Assembly (NCBI RefSeq): GCF_949987515.2
Contig: NC_082694.2
Location: forward strand, 67,082,080-67,146,079
Length of the DNA stretch: 64,000 nt
Direction: 5' to 3'
Source of the DNA: Delphinus delphis
Lineage: Eukaryota; Chordata; Mammalia; Artiodactyla; Delphinidae
This document shows positions 41,658 through 52,782 of the stretch, piece by piece. The position numbers and the translations under genes were made by a program. Numbering within the stretch: position 1 is the first letter of the stretch; each line of letters begins with the position of its first letter. The notes beneath the pieces were generated by a model, which searched no databases, had not been told where the DNA came from, and was given only the letters and a program-made list of their open reading frames with translations.

Positions 41658-41822
41658 GGGCTTCCCTGGTGGCACAGTGGTTGAGAGTCCGCCTGCCGAT
41701 GCAGGGGACACGGGTTCTTGCCCCGGTCCAGGAAGATCCCACATGCCGCGGAGCGGCTGGGCCTGTGAGCCATGGCTGTTGAGCCTGCGCGTCCGGAGCC
41801 TGTGCTCCGTTGCAGTGGGAGG
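41658..41822 (+). mobile_element. CHR SINE, short form, 3' truncated
   Basis: Normal start GGGCTTCCCTGGTGGCACAG and body to 'GGAGCCTGTGCTCCG', then the sequence diverges ('TTGCAGTGGGAGGCAGAG') and the final GCCCGCGTACCGC and A tail are absent. No target duplication is visible. A later deletion removed the 3' end and right flank. Confidence 0.9.
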
Positions 41823-42104
41823 CAGAGAGGAATTATAAGGTCAAACTGATAAACTGACTGGTGAGTTTTAATCCTTCACAGTCTTATCAGGTAAGTAAAT
41901 GCTCCAGGAAGTTTTCAGAGAGAATGTGGTGGCCCAGTGTGCTGGGGGCAGTGTGAGGGAATGACCTTGTCTCCAAATGTGACACAGGAGAGGGAGTTCC
42001 CTGTGCCTTCCTTACTGTCTTCCTATATTTTCCCAGAGGTTCTGGCCTCTTCATCCTGCTCTTTTTTCCTCGCCTGGGAGGCAGGTGAGAGGTAGTGACA
42101 TTGT

Positions 42105-42240
42105 GAAGCAGAACAGGAACTCTGCAACTGAGAGTCAGGTGTGCTGTGTTCTGGATTCAGTACTGCCATCCCTTGTCATGTGGTCCTGGGCACATTGCTT
42201 ACCCTTCCCTAAACTGAAAAATAAAGGACTTTTATACATC
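42105..42240 (+). repeat. MIR SINE fragment, sense
   Basis: 'CTGTGTTCTGGATTCAGTAC', 'CATGTGGTCCTGGGCACATT' and 'TTCCCTAAACTGAAAAATAA' follow MIR order (head, GACCTTGGGCAAGT, CTGTAAAATGG). Confidence 0.65.
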
Positions 42241-42244
42241 AAGA

Positions 42245-43300
42245 GTCTCCAGGCAGGTGACCTAAGAATGACCGAGTGGAGGGACTCCAGGGCCCTTCAG
42301 AGCAGGAGTTCATTCAAAAATAGAGTTCCATGAAAGGCCATTGGACTTGGTGACTGCTGGGTCCTCCCCAGGCCTGGCTCTCTGTGATTCTGTGAAAAGA
42401 GTCTTTTCTACAAGCCTGTCCATGTTGGATCCCGAGCTAGGAGGGAACCCAGGTCTGGCTACTCCCTGGGTCAATGGAATGTGGTAGTACCTGTCCAAGC
42501 CCTGTGTAACAAGAATCAGGGAAAGATCAAGCCACTTTCTTCAGGAAAATGATAACTTCTATCCTGTTGGCAAACTATGAGGAAAAAACAAAAATATATG
42601 ATTCATATCAAGGTTGTTCAGATTTCTATTACTTCAGTGGCAGCACAGGTAATTAGTGACATAAACTAGGTGGCAGGCATTTAACTTCCCAGTAAATCAG
42701 CATCTTACCATGAGAGGCTCACACCCCAGAGAATTCTGAGCCAGGCCAAGTTTCTGTCCCCTCACACCTTGAGGTGTCATAGGAGGCAGCCTCAGGGCTT
42801 CTGGCCAGCTCTATCTAGCTTCCTTCTGTGCCACCGTGAAGCTGCTTGCCTCAGAGCTTCTATCTCCCCCTCCGGTCTGATGATCCAGTAGGCTTTGCGT
42901 CTGAGTCTGCTAAGGGACATCCAGACCACACATGGCATGACAAGGTTCTGGACCCGTTTTATTGAAATCTGCCCAAACTGTGTTCCGAGTCACCTGAACC
43001 CAGCACTGCTCCCCTGGACGTGTTCTTCAGGCCTATTTGTATGAGGTTCCTGCCTGCCTTTTTTTTTTTTTTCTCTTCTGGGAATGTCTTCCCACGGCTC
43101 TCTTGACTCTACAGAACCCTCAGAGAAGCTGCGTGAGCACCATAATTCTGTCCTGTTCTCTTTGTGCAGTCATCACACAAACCCACAGGTACTCTTGACA
43201 CTCCCACTGGGAAGAATGGAGTCTTTAGAATCCAGGCCTTGGGTTGTACCTACTTCCCCTGGGAATATCCCCCTAAGTCACTACCCTGATTTCACATCGC
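42245..43300. other. No gene recognised; T run
   Basis: This is unique sequence with a T run of about 15 at 43057-43071 that lacks an identifiable reversed SINE/LINE next to it. Confidence 0.45.
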
Positions 43301-43309
43301 AGTTAATAA

Positions 43310-43470
43310 AGTCTTTTCATTCATATCCTTGCAATGGACACTCCAGATATCCTCACAGGAAGGTGGAGGAGTTATGATTATCCACTGGGACACATGGGGA
43401 AGCTGAGGCCCCAGGATCAAGTCATTAAATCAGGATGGAGCTATAACTGGTACCCAAGATCTTGATTAAG
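43310..43470 (-). repeat. MIR SINE fragment, antisense
   Basis: 'GGGGAAGCTGAGGCCCCAGG' (from GAGGAAACTGAGGCCCAGAG) and 'ATCAAGTCATTAAATCAGGA' give a diverged reversed MIR core. Confidence 0.55.
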
Positions 43471-43479
43471 TATGAAATT

Positions 43480-45950
43480 AATATTTGTAAAGTACTCAGA
43501 ACCAGTCTGCGGGGCTTGTTTCAACACCAAGCTCCCACTCCCTGGTCCCCTCTGATATTTCTGTACTGTTCACAGAGACCACTTGCCAAGCTCTGAATTG
43601 GCTAGTTTGAAACTACTTTTAGAAGGGGCATCAGACAGAAGAAATTTCTCTGCATATAGGCAGAGCTGTGTGCAAATGCCATTTTGGTTATTTTAAACTA
43701 TTTCACAGTGAATTTGAGCTCCAGAACTGAGTGATTTCTGAGGAGTTGTAAATAGGTTACAAACCCTATTCTGAAACCATTAACCAAGTATAGTCGATGA
43801 CCCAAACAGCCCTCTCCATTTCCACGTAGATGGATATCCCCTGGGCTTGCCTGTTAAGGAATTTGCCATTAAGCTTCAGCAGAGACACTTAGCCCTCTCT
43901 TAATTCTCCAAGCTAAGCTGCCTATTTCCAAATATATGACCTGAGTTCCTTCCTAACCCCCCACCAACCCACCACCATGCCTCTGTGCTCTAATTTCTAT
44001 TTTATAGCTTATTCACTAGCCCAGCTGTTGAAGTGCCCAGCCCCTCCCTTTGAGTCATCTCATCCTACCATCTAGCTCCCAAAAAGTTCAGCCCTACCTG
44101 AATCCTCTGAGCTCCCAGGCCCACCACACTGTGCGACCAACATGGCGCACAAGCAGTGCCTTGCACCCAGGCAGCAACGTGGTCTCGGTGGGACATCTCG
44201 CCTTGTCTCCCAGCACCTTTCAGAGTCTGCTTCCCTCATCCCTGTCTTCTGGTTTGCTTCTCCTCTGATGCCAGGAGCTATGTCTTCAGCCTCAACATTT
44301 CGTTTTCCACATAAACAATGATTTAATTTCTTCTTTTACAGCCTTCATTTCCAAAATGTCTATGGATTTTCTTTCTTGGAACCCCCTCTTGTTATTCCAT
44401 ATCTTATATTCTTTTCCATGAATGCTATTGCCTCCTTTATCTCTTTGAGTTTCTTAAAGATACTCACTCAGAAGCTCACTTAAGGTTATTCTAGTATCTT
44501 TATTCACCTCAGGTAAGTTCTTCTGTTTGTCGTCTGCCTTTCAAGGTGTTATTCTCCCACACAGGCTGGAGGATTTCTGGTTTGTGAGCTCATCTTCTAC
44601 TAGAGGTTTTACCTCTGAATATTCTAGGTGCTACCCCAGAGAAACCATCTTGCAGGGCCTCAGCTCCAGGCTTGAAGGGAAGTGGCTGCTCATCAGGCCT
44701 GTGCTGGTCACTGGTTTGACCCCTTCCTGGATGGGTGGTGTGGTTCCCAGCCCATCCTCACTGGTGCAGGGCAGCTCTGGGTCCTGGTCTCATATGACTG
44801 GAGCTTTCCTAACCTAGACACAGGTGAGCAGCTCAACACTGCCTGCACCCCAACCTTGGTATGATGGCAGGAGTGGGAGATGACATAGCTTAGTTCTGCA
44901 ACACCTATGAGCATCATGACCCAGCTCCCACCCTCCTGAGGATGGTCTTGGCTTCACTGTAGGCAAAAAGCATTGGCCCTGTTGCCCATTAAAGATTCCC
45001 TTTTTTCTTTATCTCTTTTGAGGTTTAAGGAATCACTATTTGTCTAGTGAGAAGTCTCTTTCTTGCTTTTCAGTATGAGATATATATTAGTTAACTCTTA
45101 TTATTCAAATATTGTTCTATCCTTTCCTGTGTTTGGTGTACAAAAGTGAGGTATAGCTTATGCTCATTTTCCCATCTTGAACAGAAAGTACAAGTTCAGA
45201 TACTACCCTTCTGATCCAGGCAGATCCCTGAGAGCCTGCATTTTCTTACAGGCCCTGCCAACAAAGCCCTGGTCACATTCTTATACCCCAAGAGCAGGCC
45301 GATTCAACAGCTTAACCTAAAAGCCCCCTTGGTACCTCATGATTCGAGCCCCCAGCTTTCTTAATGGCAACTTCTCATCCCCTGCTAAGGGATTTTTCAG
45401 CTTAAAAACGTGTTATCACGTAAAAGAGCCACCATCCTATTCCTGGCGGTCAGTCCCTCGTTGACTTTCAAACATTAAAAAGTACTTAAGAGCTCACACT
45501 TGTATTTTATCACATTTGGGATTCTCCCTTATTCTAAGGATGTTCTTGTTACACCATAGGCTTTTCAATTACATAGCACTCCTCTAGGACAGAGTGTAAT
45601 ATTTTTTTGCGGAGTCAGATATTTAAGTGAATTTTATTGTCAGATTTTCTTTGTAGTCATTTTAAAGCCAGACACTGTTTCTTAAGTTACCTTTGCGGGT
45701 AACTTATCTGTTGATGACACAGCTATATCTTTTTACAGTGTTCCAGACCATACAACTTAAGTGCCTGGACATTGTTATTTTAAAGTAGAGATTTTTTTTT
45801 TTTCTTTTTTTTGGTTTGTGATTTTCTATGTGTCCTTTTACTTGTAGTTTTAGCTGTTCATATATTTTATCATAGGGAACAGAAGTATGGTTTAAGGTGC
45901 CTTATAATTTAAAACATAATACTTACTTGAATAATATGAATGATATGTTT
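43480..45950. other. 2.5 kb without recognised features
   Basis: I recognise no repeat family or coding sequence. T runs occur at about 45791-45805. Frames at 44050-44268, 44527-44817 and 44682-44864 are unremarkable. The stretch 44280-44600, with repeated 'TTTCTTTCTTGG/TTATTCCATATC' texture, could be an ancient LINE too decayed to name. Confidence 0.45.
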
Positions 45951-45954
45951 ATAA

Positions 45955-46163
45955 GTTTTTCTATTATAAAAGCAATTCATGCCCATTGTAGAATATTCAT
46001 TAAGTATACAAATGTATAAAATAAGAAAATAAAAATTATTCATACTCCTATCAACCAGAGCCTTTTAATCACTATTAATATTTGGGAGCATTTCCTTCCA
46101 GTCTTTTTTCAATGTATGTGAGTGTACATATATATTATATATTCCATAATTAGAAGCAGTACA

Positions 46164-46195
<32 letters not shown>

Positions 46196-46270
46196 CACTA
46201 TGCATATATATATATATAATTTTTATAGACCACTGTTTTCACTTAGTATCGTGTAATTTTAAATCGAGAG
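45955..46270. repeat. Ancient interspersed repeat of uncertain family, with TG/TA microsatellite
   Basis: 'AAAGCAATTCATGCCCATTG', 'GGGAGCATTTCCTTCCAGTC' and 'CCACTGTTTTCACTTAGTAT' match a common old mammalian repeat (L1M/HAL1-like 3' region is my best guess). Inside it a (TG)4(TA)9 run and a second (TA)7 run lie at 46166-46218. The tract 49415-49560 looks like another member. Confidence 0.55.
46166..46218. repeat. Compound (TG)n(TA)n microsatellite
   Basis: GTGTGTGTGTATATATATAT followed by CACTATGCATATATATATA: a dinucleotide array, AT-rich and self-complementary, so prone to slippage and secondary structure. Confidence 0.88.
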
Positions 46271-47315
46271 CCAACTGCCCTTTGCTTTCTATATCTGTTG
46301 CAGCTCCCTTCCTTCTTTATAAAGTTATGAAGCCATGCACTTTCACGGTGTCCCTGATAAAAGGTATTAGGATGAGAGCAGTTTGCTTTAGGGTCATGCA
46401 CTGCCTTAGTGTCACCCCTATTTTTCTATACTGAGTCCTATTACACTAGTCCATGTGCAAAGAAAACAAAAAAACACAGTGCGTGTTTTTTAAAAGTACT
46501 CTCTGATCCTCAGTTTTTTCCTCCCTTAAAGTGAGGAGATAGAGTAGGTGGTCAAATTTTGGCCCAGCGTCCTTTGGCGGAAACTGGCATTGGCATCAGC
46601 ACAGTCCTCGTGTGAGCAGCGCTTAGCCCCTCTCCTCTCAATCCTCCTCGGCCCTGCATCCCCTACCTGCCCTGCTGTCCTCTTCCTACGCTAGAGGCAT
46701 TCTGCATCTCCTCATCTGGTGAAAAGAAAAGAGAGCTCTCTAGGAGCTTTCAAGGTTTTAATTAAACATGACATCAGCTGAGTAGCAGTACGTATTAAAA
46801 CTTTTATTAAAAACACTGCTAAGGTTCCACGTTAATCAGGAAGCCACATCTTCCCTTAATGGACAGAATTACTGATTAGATCATTAGAACCAGTGAGACC
46901 TCTCAGCTGTCAGACTTGTTTTCCCTAATGCAAAAATCTGTGTGAGTCACTCTCATGTTAGGTATTAATAAATTTATTATTTGATTGGTTATGTAATTTT
47001 AAGAAAAGGGCACCTGGCTTTGTTGAGGAATTTCTGACGACTCCATGGCAAATGGAAGGACTCGGCACCAAATTAGCAGCATCAATTCATATTCCTATAG
47101 GATTTATCATCTTTCACATGCTCTGAAGCACAACAGATATGATGGCTCTGGGAATGAGCACTAAATCTCCTCTCCCTCAACACCGTGTTGACAGTAGCTA
47201 CTTAAGTAGAGTCTGATTTGTGAGGCTGGCCAGGCTCACTGTCCACTACCTCTGTCACCGCCAGTCAGGGGACTGGATTTCCAAAAGACTGTCTCTTTTC
47301 TTTCAAGTTCCTTCA
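46270..47315. other. Repeat-free block; candidate conserved non-coding DNA
   Basis: No repeat family is recognisable from 46270 to 47315. The part 46730-47170 is AT-rich, low in simple repeats and contains several TTAAT/TAATTA-type homeodomain-like cores ('TTTTAATTAAACATGACATC', 'TTATTTGATTGGTTATGTAA', which also holds an ATTGGTT CCAAT-like box). No frame suggests coding. Function is only a hypothesis. Confidence 0.4.
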
Positions 47316-47319
47316 GCTA

Positions 47320-47515
47320 ACTTTTATTAATAGTCTCATATTTCCCAGGTACTTTTCTGTGACCTTAAAGAATTTCATTGATTTTATCTTACTCCCAGTG
47401 TTGGAGTGAGTGGTATCTTCATGTCCATTTTGAAGTCTGGAGGTGCTAAGAGATATAGGTACTGACTGGCCCATAGTTACACAAACTAAAAACCCAATGG
47501 CCCAGACTGGAATGC
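47320..47515 (-). repeat. MIR SINE, antisense
   Basis: 'TTTCCCAGGTACTTTTCTGT', 'CATGTCCATTTTGAAGTCTG', 'GGCCCATAGTTACACAAACT' and 'CAGACTGGAATGCTCCCTCT' appear in reversed MIR order, strongly diverged. Confidence 0.6.
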
Positions 47516-47849
47516 TCCCTCTGGGGAGGAATTCAGTACCAGAAAGGCCCCTTTGACCCTCACCACAAAGAGTAATGATGAAAGACCTCATGGACCACTT
47601 GATGAGGTCTGACCTCATTCAAGGTGTAGAAGTCAGTATGCGCTCCAGAAATACTCCTGTTAAACTCCACACCTGCTCTCAATGCTCCTTATTAGGAGTC
47701 AGACCTGCCCCAGTGTGCCCGGGAAATTCTCAGGTGGCTGGAGACCTTGCCACCACGTCAACACTCTTCTGGAGTCTATTTTCTCAAGGACTGTTTTGTC
47801 TACAGCCAGCCCCTTACTGTTAGAGCTCCCCACTGGGTTTCATGAGCAA

Positions 47850-48030
47850 CTCATAAATCCTTAACATGGCTCAAGGCTCTCAAAATCTGGCCCTGATCAC
47901 CTCTCCAGGCTCTGCTTTCCCCTCCCCATCTCCCAGTCATCCTGAATTTCTGTCATTTCTTTAGGGGTCCATACTCTTCTCTTGACTTCAGTCTTCAGAC
48001 ATATTTCTCCCTTTGCCTAGAACACTTTCA
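47850..48030 (+). repeat. L2 fragment, sense
   Basis: 'CATGGCTCAAGGCTCTCAAA', 'ATCTGGCCCTGATCACCTCT' and 'CCCTTTGCCTAGAACACTTT' match the L2 block CATACAAGGCCCTCCATGATCTGGCCC and CCTGGAACACTC. Confidence 0.75.
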
Positions 48031-48379
48031 GGTAGGGGAAGATGGTTTGGGAAAGAGAAGATGAGTTGTTTAGGACATGTCGAGTGAAGCTGACAGCAAA
48101 ATATTCTGAATACCTATAGGCTACTAAAAATATAGGACATGGAGAATGCAAGAGACTGAGACTCAAGCCGTAGATCTAAGAGTCATTTTCAGAGAGAGGG
48201 TGATTCCCATCAGTGTGAATAAAAGGAGAAGTGAGAAGTGCATAGGTCCCAGAACAGAGCTTCTAGTGCGGTTTGGGGAAAGAAAAATCTAGCAAAAGGG
48301 TGAGGTAGAAACAGGTTCAACTGGGGAGATCAGAGGTAAGAAGAAAATAATAGTGTGTCATTGGAAGTAAGAGAGGAGA

Positions 48380-48435
48380 GCTAACACTTGTTGAGTGTCT
48401 AGTCAGTGCCAACTCTGTATTGGGTAATTTATACA
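48380..48435 (-). repeat. Short MIR scrap, antisense
   Basis: 'AACACTTGTTGAGTGTCTAG' and 'TCAGTGCCAACTCTGTATTG' match the reversed MIR 3' end (AACATTTATTGAGCGCTTAC, TGTGCCAGGCACTGTGCT). Confidence 0.55.
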
Positions 48436-48629
48436 CATGTAGCTGAAACTCAAACCTAAAGTTTAGGTTCACCCCAAAGATGATTCCAGTGACAAGTATT
48501 ACAGAGATCAGTAGGATGAAGGTTGAGAACAATCATTAAATCAAGCTAAGGAAATCATTGATAATTAACAACAGATGAGACACTGTTGAAATGAGGTGTA
48601 GTTTTTATTAGTATTTATCATCTTTGGGG

Positions 48630-48785
48630 TATAATAAAAGAAGCACTGGACTAGAAATGCAGAGGATCTATTCTTAACTCTTCAATTAACTAAGTCCCCA
48701 ATGCATTTGACTTCGTTTTCCACAACTGTGAAATGGGATATGTTACTAAAGGATTTGGTCCTCCAGCTCTTTCTGGAATCCATAA
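48630..48785 (+). repeat. MIR-family SINE, sense
   Basis: 'AGCACTGGACTAGAAATGCA', 'TGCATTTGACTTCGTTTTCC', 'ACAACTGTGAAATGGGATAT' and 'TCCTCCAGCTCTTTCTGGAA' give head, core and a 'CCAGCTCTAAAATTC'-like tail as in the MIR at 1500. Confidence 0.68.
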
Positions 48786-48829
48786 TCCTAACCAAGTGAA
48801 TTTTTCAGGAAATGTACATATCCGACGTA

Positions 48830-48930
48830 CTGCTATGTGAGGCAGAAACATTGCCTACTTTTTTCACTATTGTGTCCACAGAACCTAAAACAGTACCTGG
48901 AACATAATAGACAGTAAATATTTCTCAGTT
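48830..48930 (+). repeat. L2 3' end, sense
   Basis: 'CACTATTGTGTCCACAGAAC', 'AAACAGTACCTGGAACATAA' and 'TAGACAGTAAATATTTCTC' match the L2 terminal block (ATCCCCAGCGCCTAGCAC, AGTGCCTGGCACATAG, CTCAATAAATG). Confidence 0.72.
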
Positions 48931-48934
48931 ACAT

Positions 48935-50945
48935 ATATCTTTTATTAATCTAAAGAAAAAAATAGGCATTATCACATGCAGAACTTGGATAGTTAGGACA
49001 GTATATTAAAATTCAAACTTCAAGAATAACAGGTAAAAATTACTGATCGTTCTGAAATAAAGTGAATATTCACATATATTTTCTTTCTAGTTAGAAAATA
49101 GTGGGAATTAGAGTTGAAATTGAGAGATGGGCCAAGAAGTTTGAGAATCACTGGTCTAAATTGCTCTGCCTTTGAGCTATTAAAATCAGAAAGATGTAAG
49201 TCAATCCAAGTCTTTACTATATAGCCGAAATATCATTATTCAGACGGTGTTCATGAAATTGCAGAAAACAAACCCAAACTGCAACAAGGACAATTCAGTG
49301 CTGCGTTTTGGGCTGACCATGTGGATTATACTATAACCTGGGAAGACACGGACCTTTTAAATATACTTACTGTGTTCATCTTCTCTTTTGAGAACCAACT
49401 TTTTTTTTTTCTGGTTATAAATTAGCCCCTGTTTATGACAGAACATTTTGGAAATGCAGAACTGTAGAAAGAAGAAAATAGAAACGACCCATAACCCTAG
49501 CTAGTAGTGATGCCCTGTTTTATATTTGGAATGTTCCCTCCTGTCTTTTTTCTAGGATACTAATTTTTCATGTAGCCCCTCAAGCTGAGGTTAACTTAGC
49601 CATTGGTAGACGGACATTTGGGAGGCCCAGCAGTTAACTTATGCGCTCTCCACGCCCACCTCCACCTTCTGGAGAGCGAGGACGGGGCTCAGTTGTCTGG
49701 GTCCCCAGGGTCTGAGTGGACACTGTCCTTTACCCACAACTCCTCAAACACAGTCCTAGCCCCGTTTCCTCATTGTCCAGCCAGCTCGCATCTCCTGAAG
49801 CGCAAGATGCCTCGTCTCCGGCCACAGTTCACTCCTGTCATTGTCTGGGGCTCTCCTGTGCTCTCCCCTCAGTTCAGAATTCTCTCAGCTTCAGAGAACC
49901 TCTCCCCTGGGCTTCGCTCTCAAAGCCACCACTTTATCTCATCAGACTTCTTTCATTCGCGTACTTGGTTCTAAAATTCATAAAATTTTCCTTTACTTGA
50001 AAATGTTCTGTTTTTTCTCTTTGTTTTCCTCTCGCCACCCCCCACCACATTTTCTTATTGAGGGAGGCTGTTTTAAATCCATTACCACACAGAGTAATCT
50101 CAGTTATACACACAGCAAGTAGGCAAATCTGGGCGAGGCAGCCACTGTCTAGTGCCCACCCTGGTTTCCAATGTGGATCATTCTGAAACCAAGTTCTACT
50201 TTAGCAAAATTGAAAGTGCTTTCACATATCTGAGCAGCAAGAAAAAAGTGGAAAATCATCTTAATATTTCCTAATATTGAGATATTACGCTTCATGTAAT
50301 CTAAATGTTTGAGTATTCATCTACTTGGCATCACTCAGACATCTGAGTGAAAGATTGATTGTTCAGTTTTCATCCAGATGTTTTAATAGTGTAAAAAGAT
50401 AGATTTGGATGCATGACTTCCTTTCCATTTAGAATTATTTCTTGTAAACACCCAATTTTTCCATTTCTTCCTTTTGCATTTTTATATGGGACTTTATTTC
50501 TCTAGCCTCCTTTGTCCCCCCTCCCAGTTTTTGTTTAGAAAAAATGGAGATCTCCATTTCACTGTGTTCTTCTGAGAGAAGTAAAAAATGAAAGAGAAAA
50601 TCCCACTGCCCTTCAGATACCCTATACCTATGTGTACCTGAAGTGGTGTGCTATTGAATATTTAACAATTAGATCTCCAAAAAAAAGAGGAGACCTTATA
50701 TGTAGTGTTTGCCTATTTCCATGGTGTAAATCTGCGCATCATGGCTAGTTTGAAGTTACTGACATGATTTTACTGAATGTGGTGTTGGGAAGAGATGCAC
50801 AGGTCACACCATTATATAGTATTTCCACCATGCAGATACAATATGTGCAGAAATCTATAACCTCAAAAACATAGATGCTAGTAAATAATTAGGAAGTGAT
50901 GAATTTGATGTATTGATTGCCTTTGTTTTTAATTTAATTTTTGTA
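48935..50945. other. Mostly unrecognised sequence
   Basis: At 49415-49560 there is an old repeat like that at 45955 ('GGCAATGCAG'-like 'TTTTGGAAATGCAGAACTGT', 'CATAACCCTAGCTAGTAGTG'). Otherwise nothing. Overlapping plus-strand frames at 49603-50122 (93-123 residues) lie in GC-richer sequence but show no domain, and no splice pattern links them. Confidence 0.45.
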
Positions 50946-50948
50946 ATT

Positions 50949-51149
50949 CAGGATTTCTCACCCTTGGTACTGTTGACATTTGGGGCTGGGTAATTTTTTG
51001 TTAGGGGTCTGGCCTGTGATTATAGGATGTTCAGCAGCATCCCTTAGCCTCCACCCACAAGAGACCAGTAGCACTCCTAAGTTGTGACAACCAAAAACCT
51101 CTCCAGACATTGCCAGTGTCTCCTGGGGTGCAAAATCGCCCCCTGGTGA
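50949..51149 (-). mobile_element. MER20 hAT MITE, antisense
   Basis: 'CTTGGTACTGTTGACATTTG', 'GGATGTTCAGCAGCATCCCT', 'AAGTTGTGACAACCAAAAAC', 'CTCCAGACATTGCCAGTGTC' and 'GCAAAATCGCCCCCTGGTG' reproduce MER20 in reverse. Its right end is abutted by the CHR SINE at 51164. MER20 copies elsewhere have been reported to act as regulatory DNA in placental mammals. Nothing in this copy shows such use. Confidence 0.9.
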
Positions 51150-51163
51150 CAAGCACTGATTTT

Positions 51164-51361
51164 TTTTTTGCGGTACGCGGGCCTCTCACTGTTGTGGCCT
51201 CTCCCGTTGCGGAGCACAGGCTCCGGATGCGCAGGCTCAGCGGCCATGGCTCACGGGCCCAGCCGCTCCGCGGCATGTGGGATCTTCCCGGACCGGGGCA
51301 CGAACTCATGTCCCCTGCATCGGCAGGCGGACTCTCAACCACTGCGCCACCAGGGAAGCCC
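51164..51361 (-). mobile_element. CHR SINE, short young form, antisense
   Basis: Reverse of the short CHR unit: T tail, 'GCGGTACGCGGGCCTCTCAC', 'CTCAGCGGCCATGGCTCACG' and 'CCACCAGGGAAGCCC'. The flanking CAAGCACTGATTTT (51150-51163 and 51362-51375) is an exact 14-bp target duplication. Nearly all CpG positions survive, which marks this as one of the most recent insertions in the window. Overlapping frames of 67-113 residues are artefacts. Confidence 0.95.
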
Positions 51362-51375
51362 CAAGCACTGATTTT

Positions 51376-52345
51376 AATTGTAAGTTTTTATACTTTAACT
51401 TTAATAATAGCGGTACTTAACAACCTTCTCTCAAAATTCCTGAAAATTTAACAATCAGCTCTTGCTCTCTCACCACTGTATCTCCCATAGAGAAGCTTGT
51501 CTAGAGAATATACTGCTTTGCCATGGTCACATAGTGTATCAGAGAAAATAAAAAGAGGAGTGTTCACCTTCTGACCTTTTTGGTTTCTGCAGTTAACCAC
51601 TGGGTTTGTCCCCTCCCCATAAGCATTGCAACATCTTTCTTTCATTTCTATGAATTAAAGAGTGTCTTGGCCGACTGCCTAACTTTCTTCCAAAGTGGAC
51701 TTTACTTTGTGCACAGCCCTAGAGTTTCTTCTAAGTGAATGTGATTTTCTGCTCAGCCAGACTTAAGAATCTCTCCCAGATCCTTATGTGCTTTACAAGG
51801 AAGCCAGCTTTGGAGTGGGAGGTGAGAAGCAGGCAGAAAATGAAGGGAGAAGGGGCTGCTAAGTCAGTGATAGGCAGTGATCTAGGTGAAGAAGGGCCAA
51901 CTATCCCAGTCTTGGGAGAGACTATGTCCTGGAATAAGAAATTCTAGTCTGTCCCCATCTCTCCACTCCAGGGGAAGGGGAGCTGGAATGTGAAAATGTG
52001 AACTGAGAGTTCTGCCAAGCCATGGGGCTGGGGGGCCCTACCTGTCTCATCCATAGGCAATAAGGTTAGTCTTTGTAGCTATTTGAGGTCATTTCCAACC
52101 ATCTCCCTTTCTGGGCCTTTCCTGACCTGATGCCCTCACCTTTTGCTCTAACCAAATGCCCAATGGCCCTTCACAGACCGAAGTTACCTTTGGCTTCACG
52201 CAAAGCTTCTACTGCACATGCCAACCAGGCACGGGGGAGCATAACCTGTGGGTTAATTTGTCCCAACTTGTGAGAACCAAATTTTAACCCACTGTCCTTT
52301 CTGTGTCAAAGAAATGTTCCAATATTGGTAGAGTTTGCTTAGCGG
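51376..52345. other. No recognised feature
   Basis: This is unique sequence with small frames (51448-51645, 51735-51947) that match nothing I know. Confidence 0.45.
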
Positions 52346-52782
52346 GATATATTAGTTTCCAAGGGCTGCCGCAGCAAATTACCACACACCAGGTGGCTTA
52401 AGACAACAGGAATTTATTCTCTTATAAGTCTGTTGGTTTTAAAGTCTGAAGTCAAGGTGTCGATAGGGCCAAGTTCCTTCCGAAGTCTCTAGGGGAGGAT
52501 CCTTCCTTGTCTCTTCCGGCTTCTGGCGGCTCCTGGTATTCCTTGGCCTATGTTAGTACTCTAATCTCTGCCTCCATCTTCACACGTCTTTCTTCCCTGT
52601 GCCTCTGTGTCTCAAATTTCCCTCTCCTGTCTCTTATAAAGATGCCAGACATTGGATTCAGGGTCCTTCTGAACTAAAATCATCTGCAAAGACCCTATTT
52701 CCAAATAAGGTCACCTTCACAGGTGCTGGACTCGAGGACTAGGACACATCTTTTTGAGGGACACTATTCAACCCACTGCAGG
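52346..52782 (-). mobile_element. MLT1-like LTR, antisense
   Basis: Reversed landmarks are 'ATTAGTTTCCAAGGGCTGCC', 'AAATTACCACACACCAGGTG', 'GAAGTCAAGGTGTCGATAGG', 'ATCATCTGCAAAGACCCTAT', 'TTCCAAATAAGGTCACCTTC' and 'GAGGACTAGGACACATCTTT'. It is a solo LTR without internal sequence. Confidence 0.85.

Noticed and set aside
49603..50122. Three overlapping plus-strand frames of 93-123 residues
   Set aside because: Different frames of the same GC-richer stretch; serine/proline-rich composition only, no motif, and no splice pattern to make exons.
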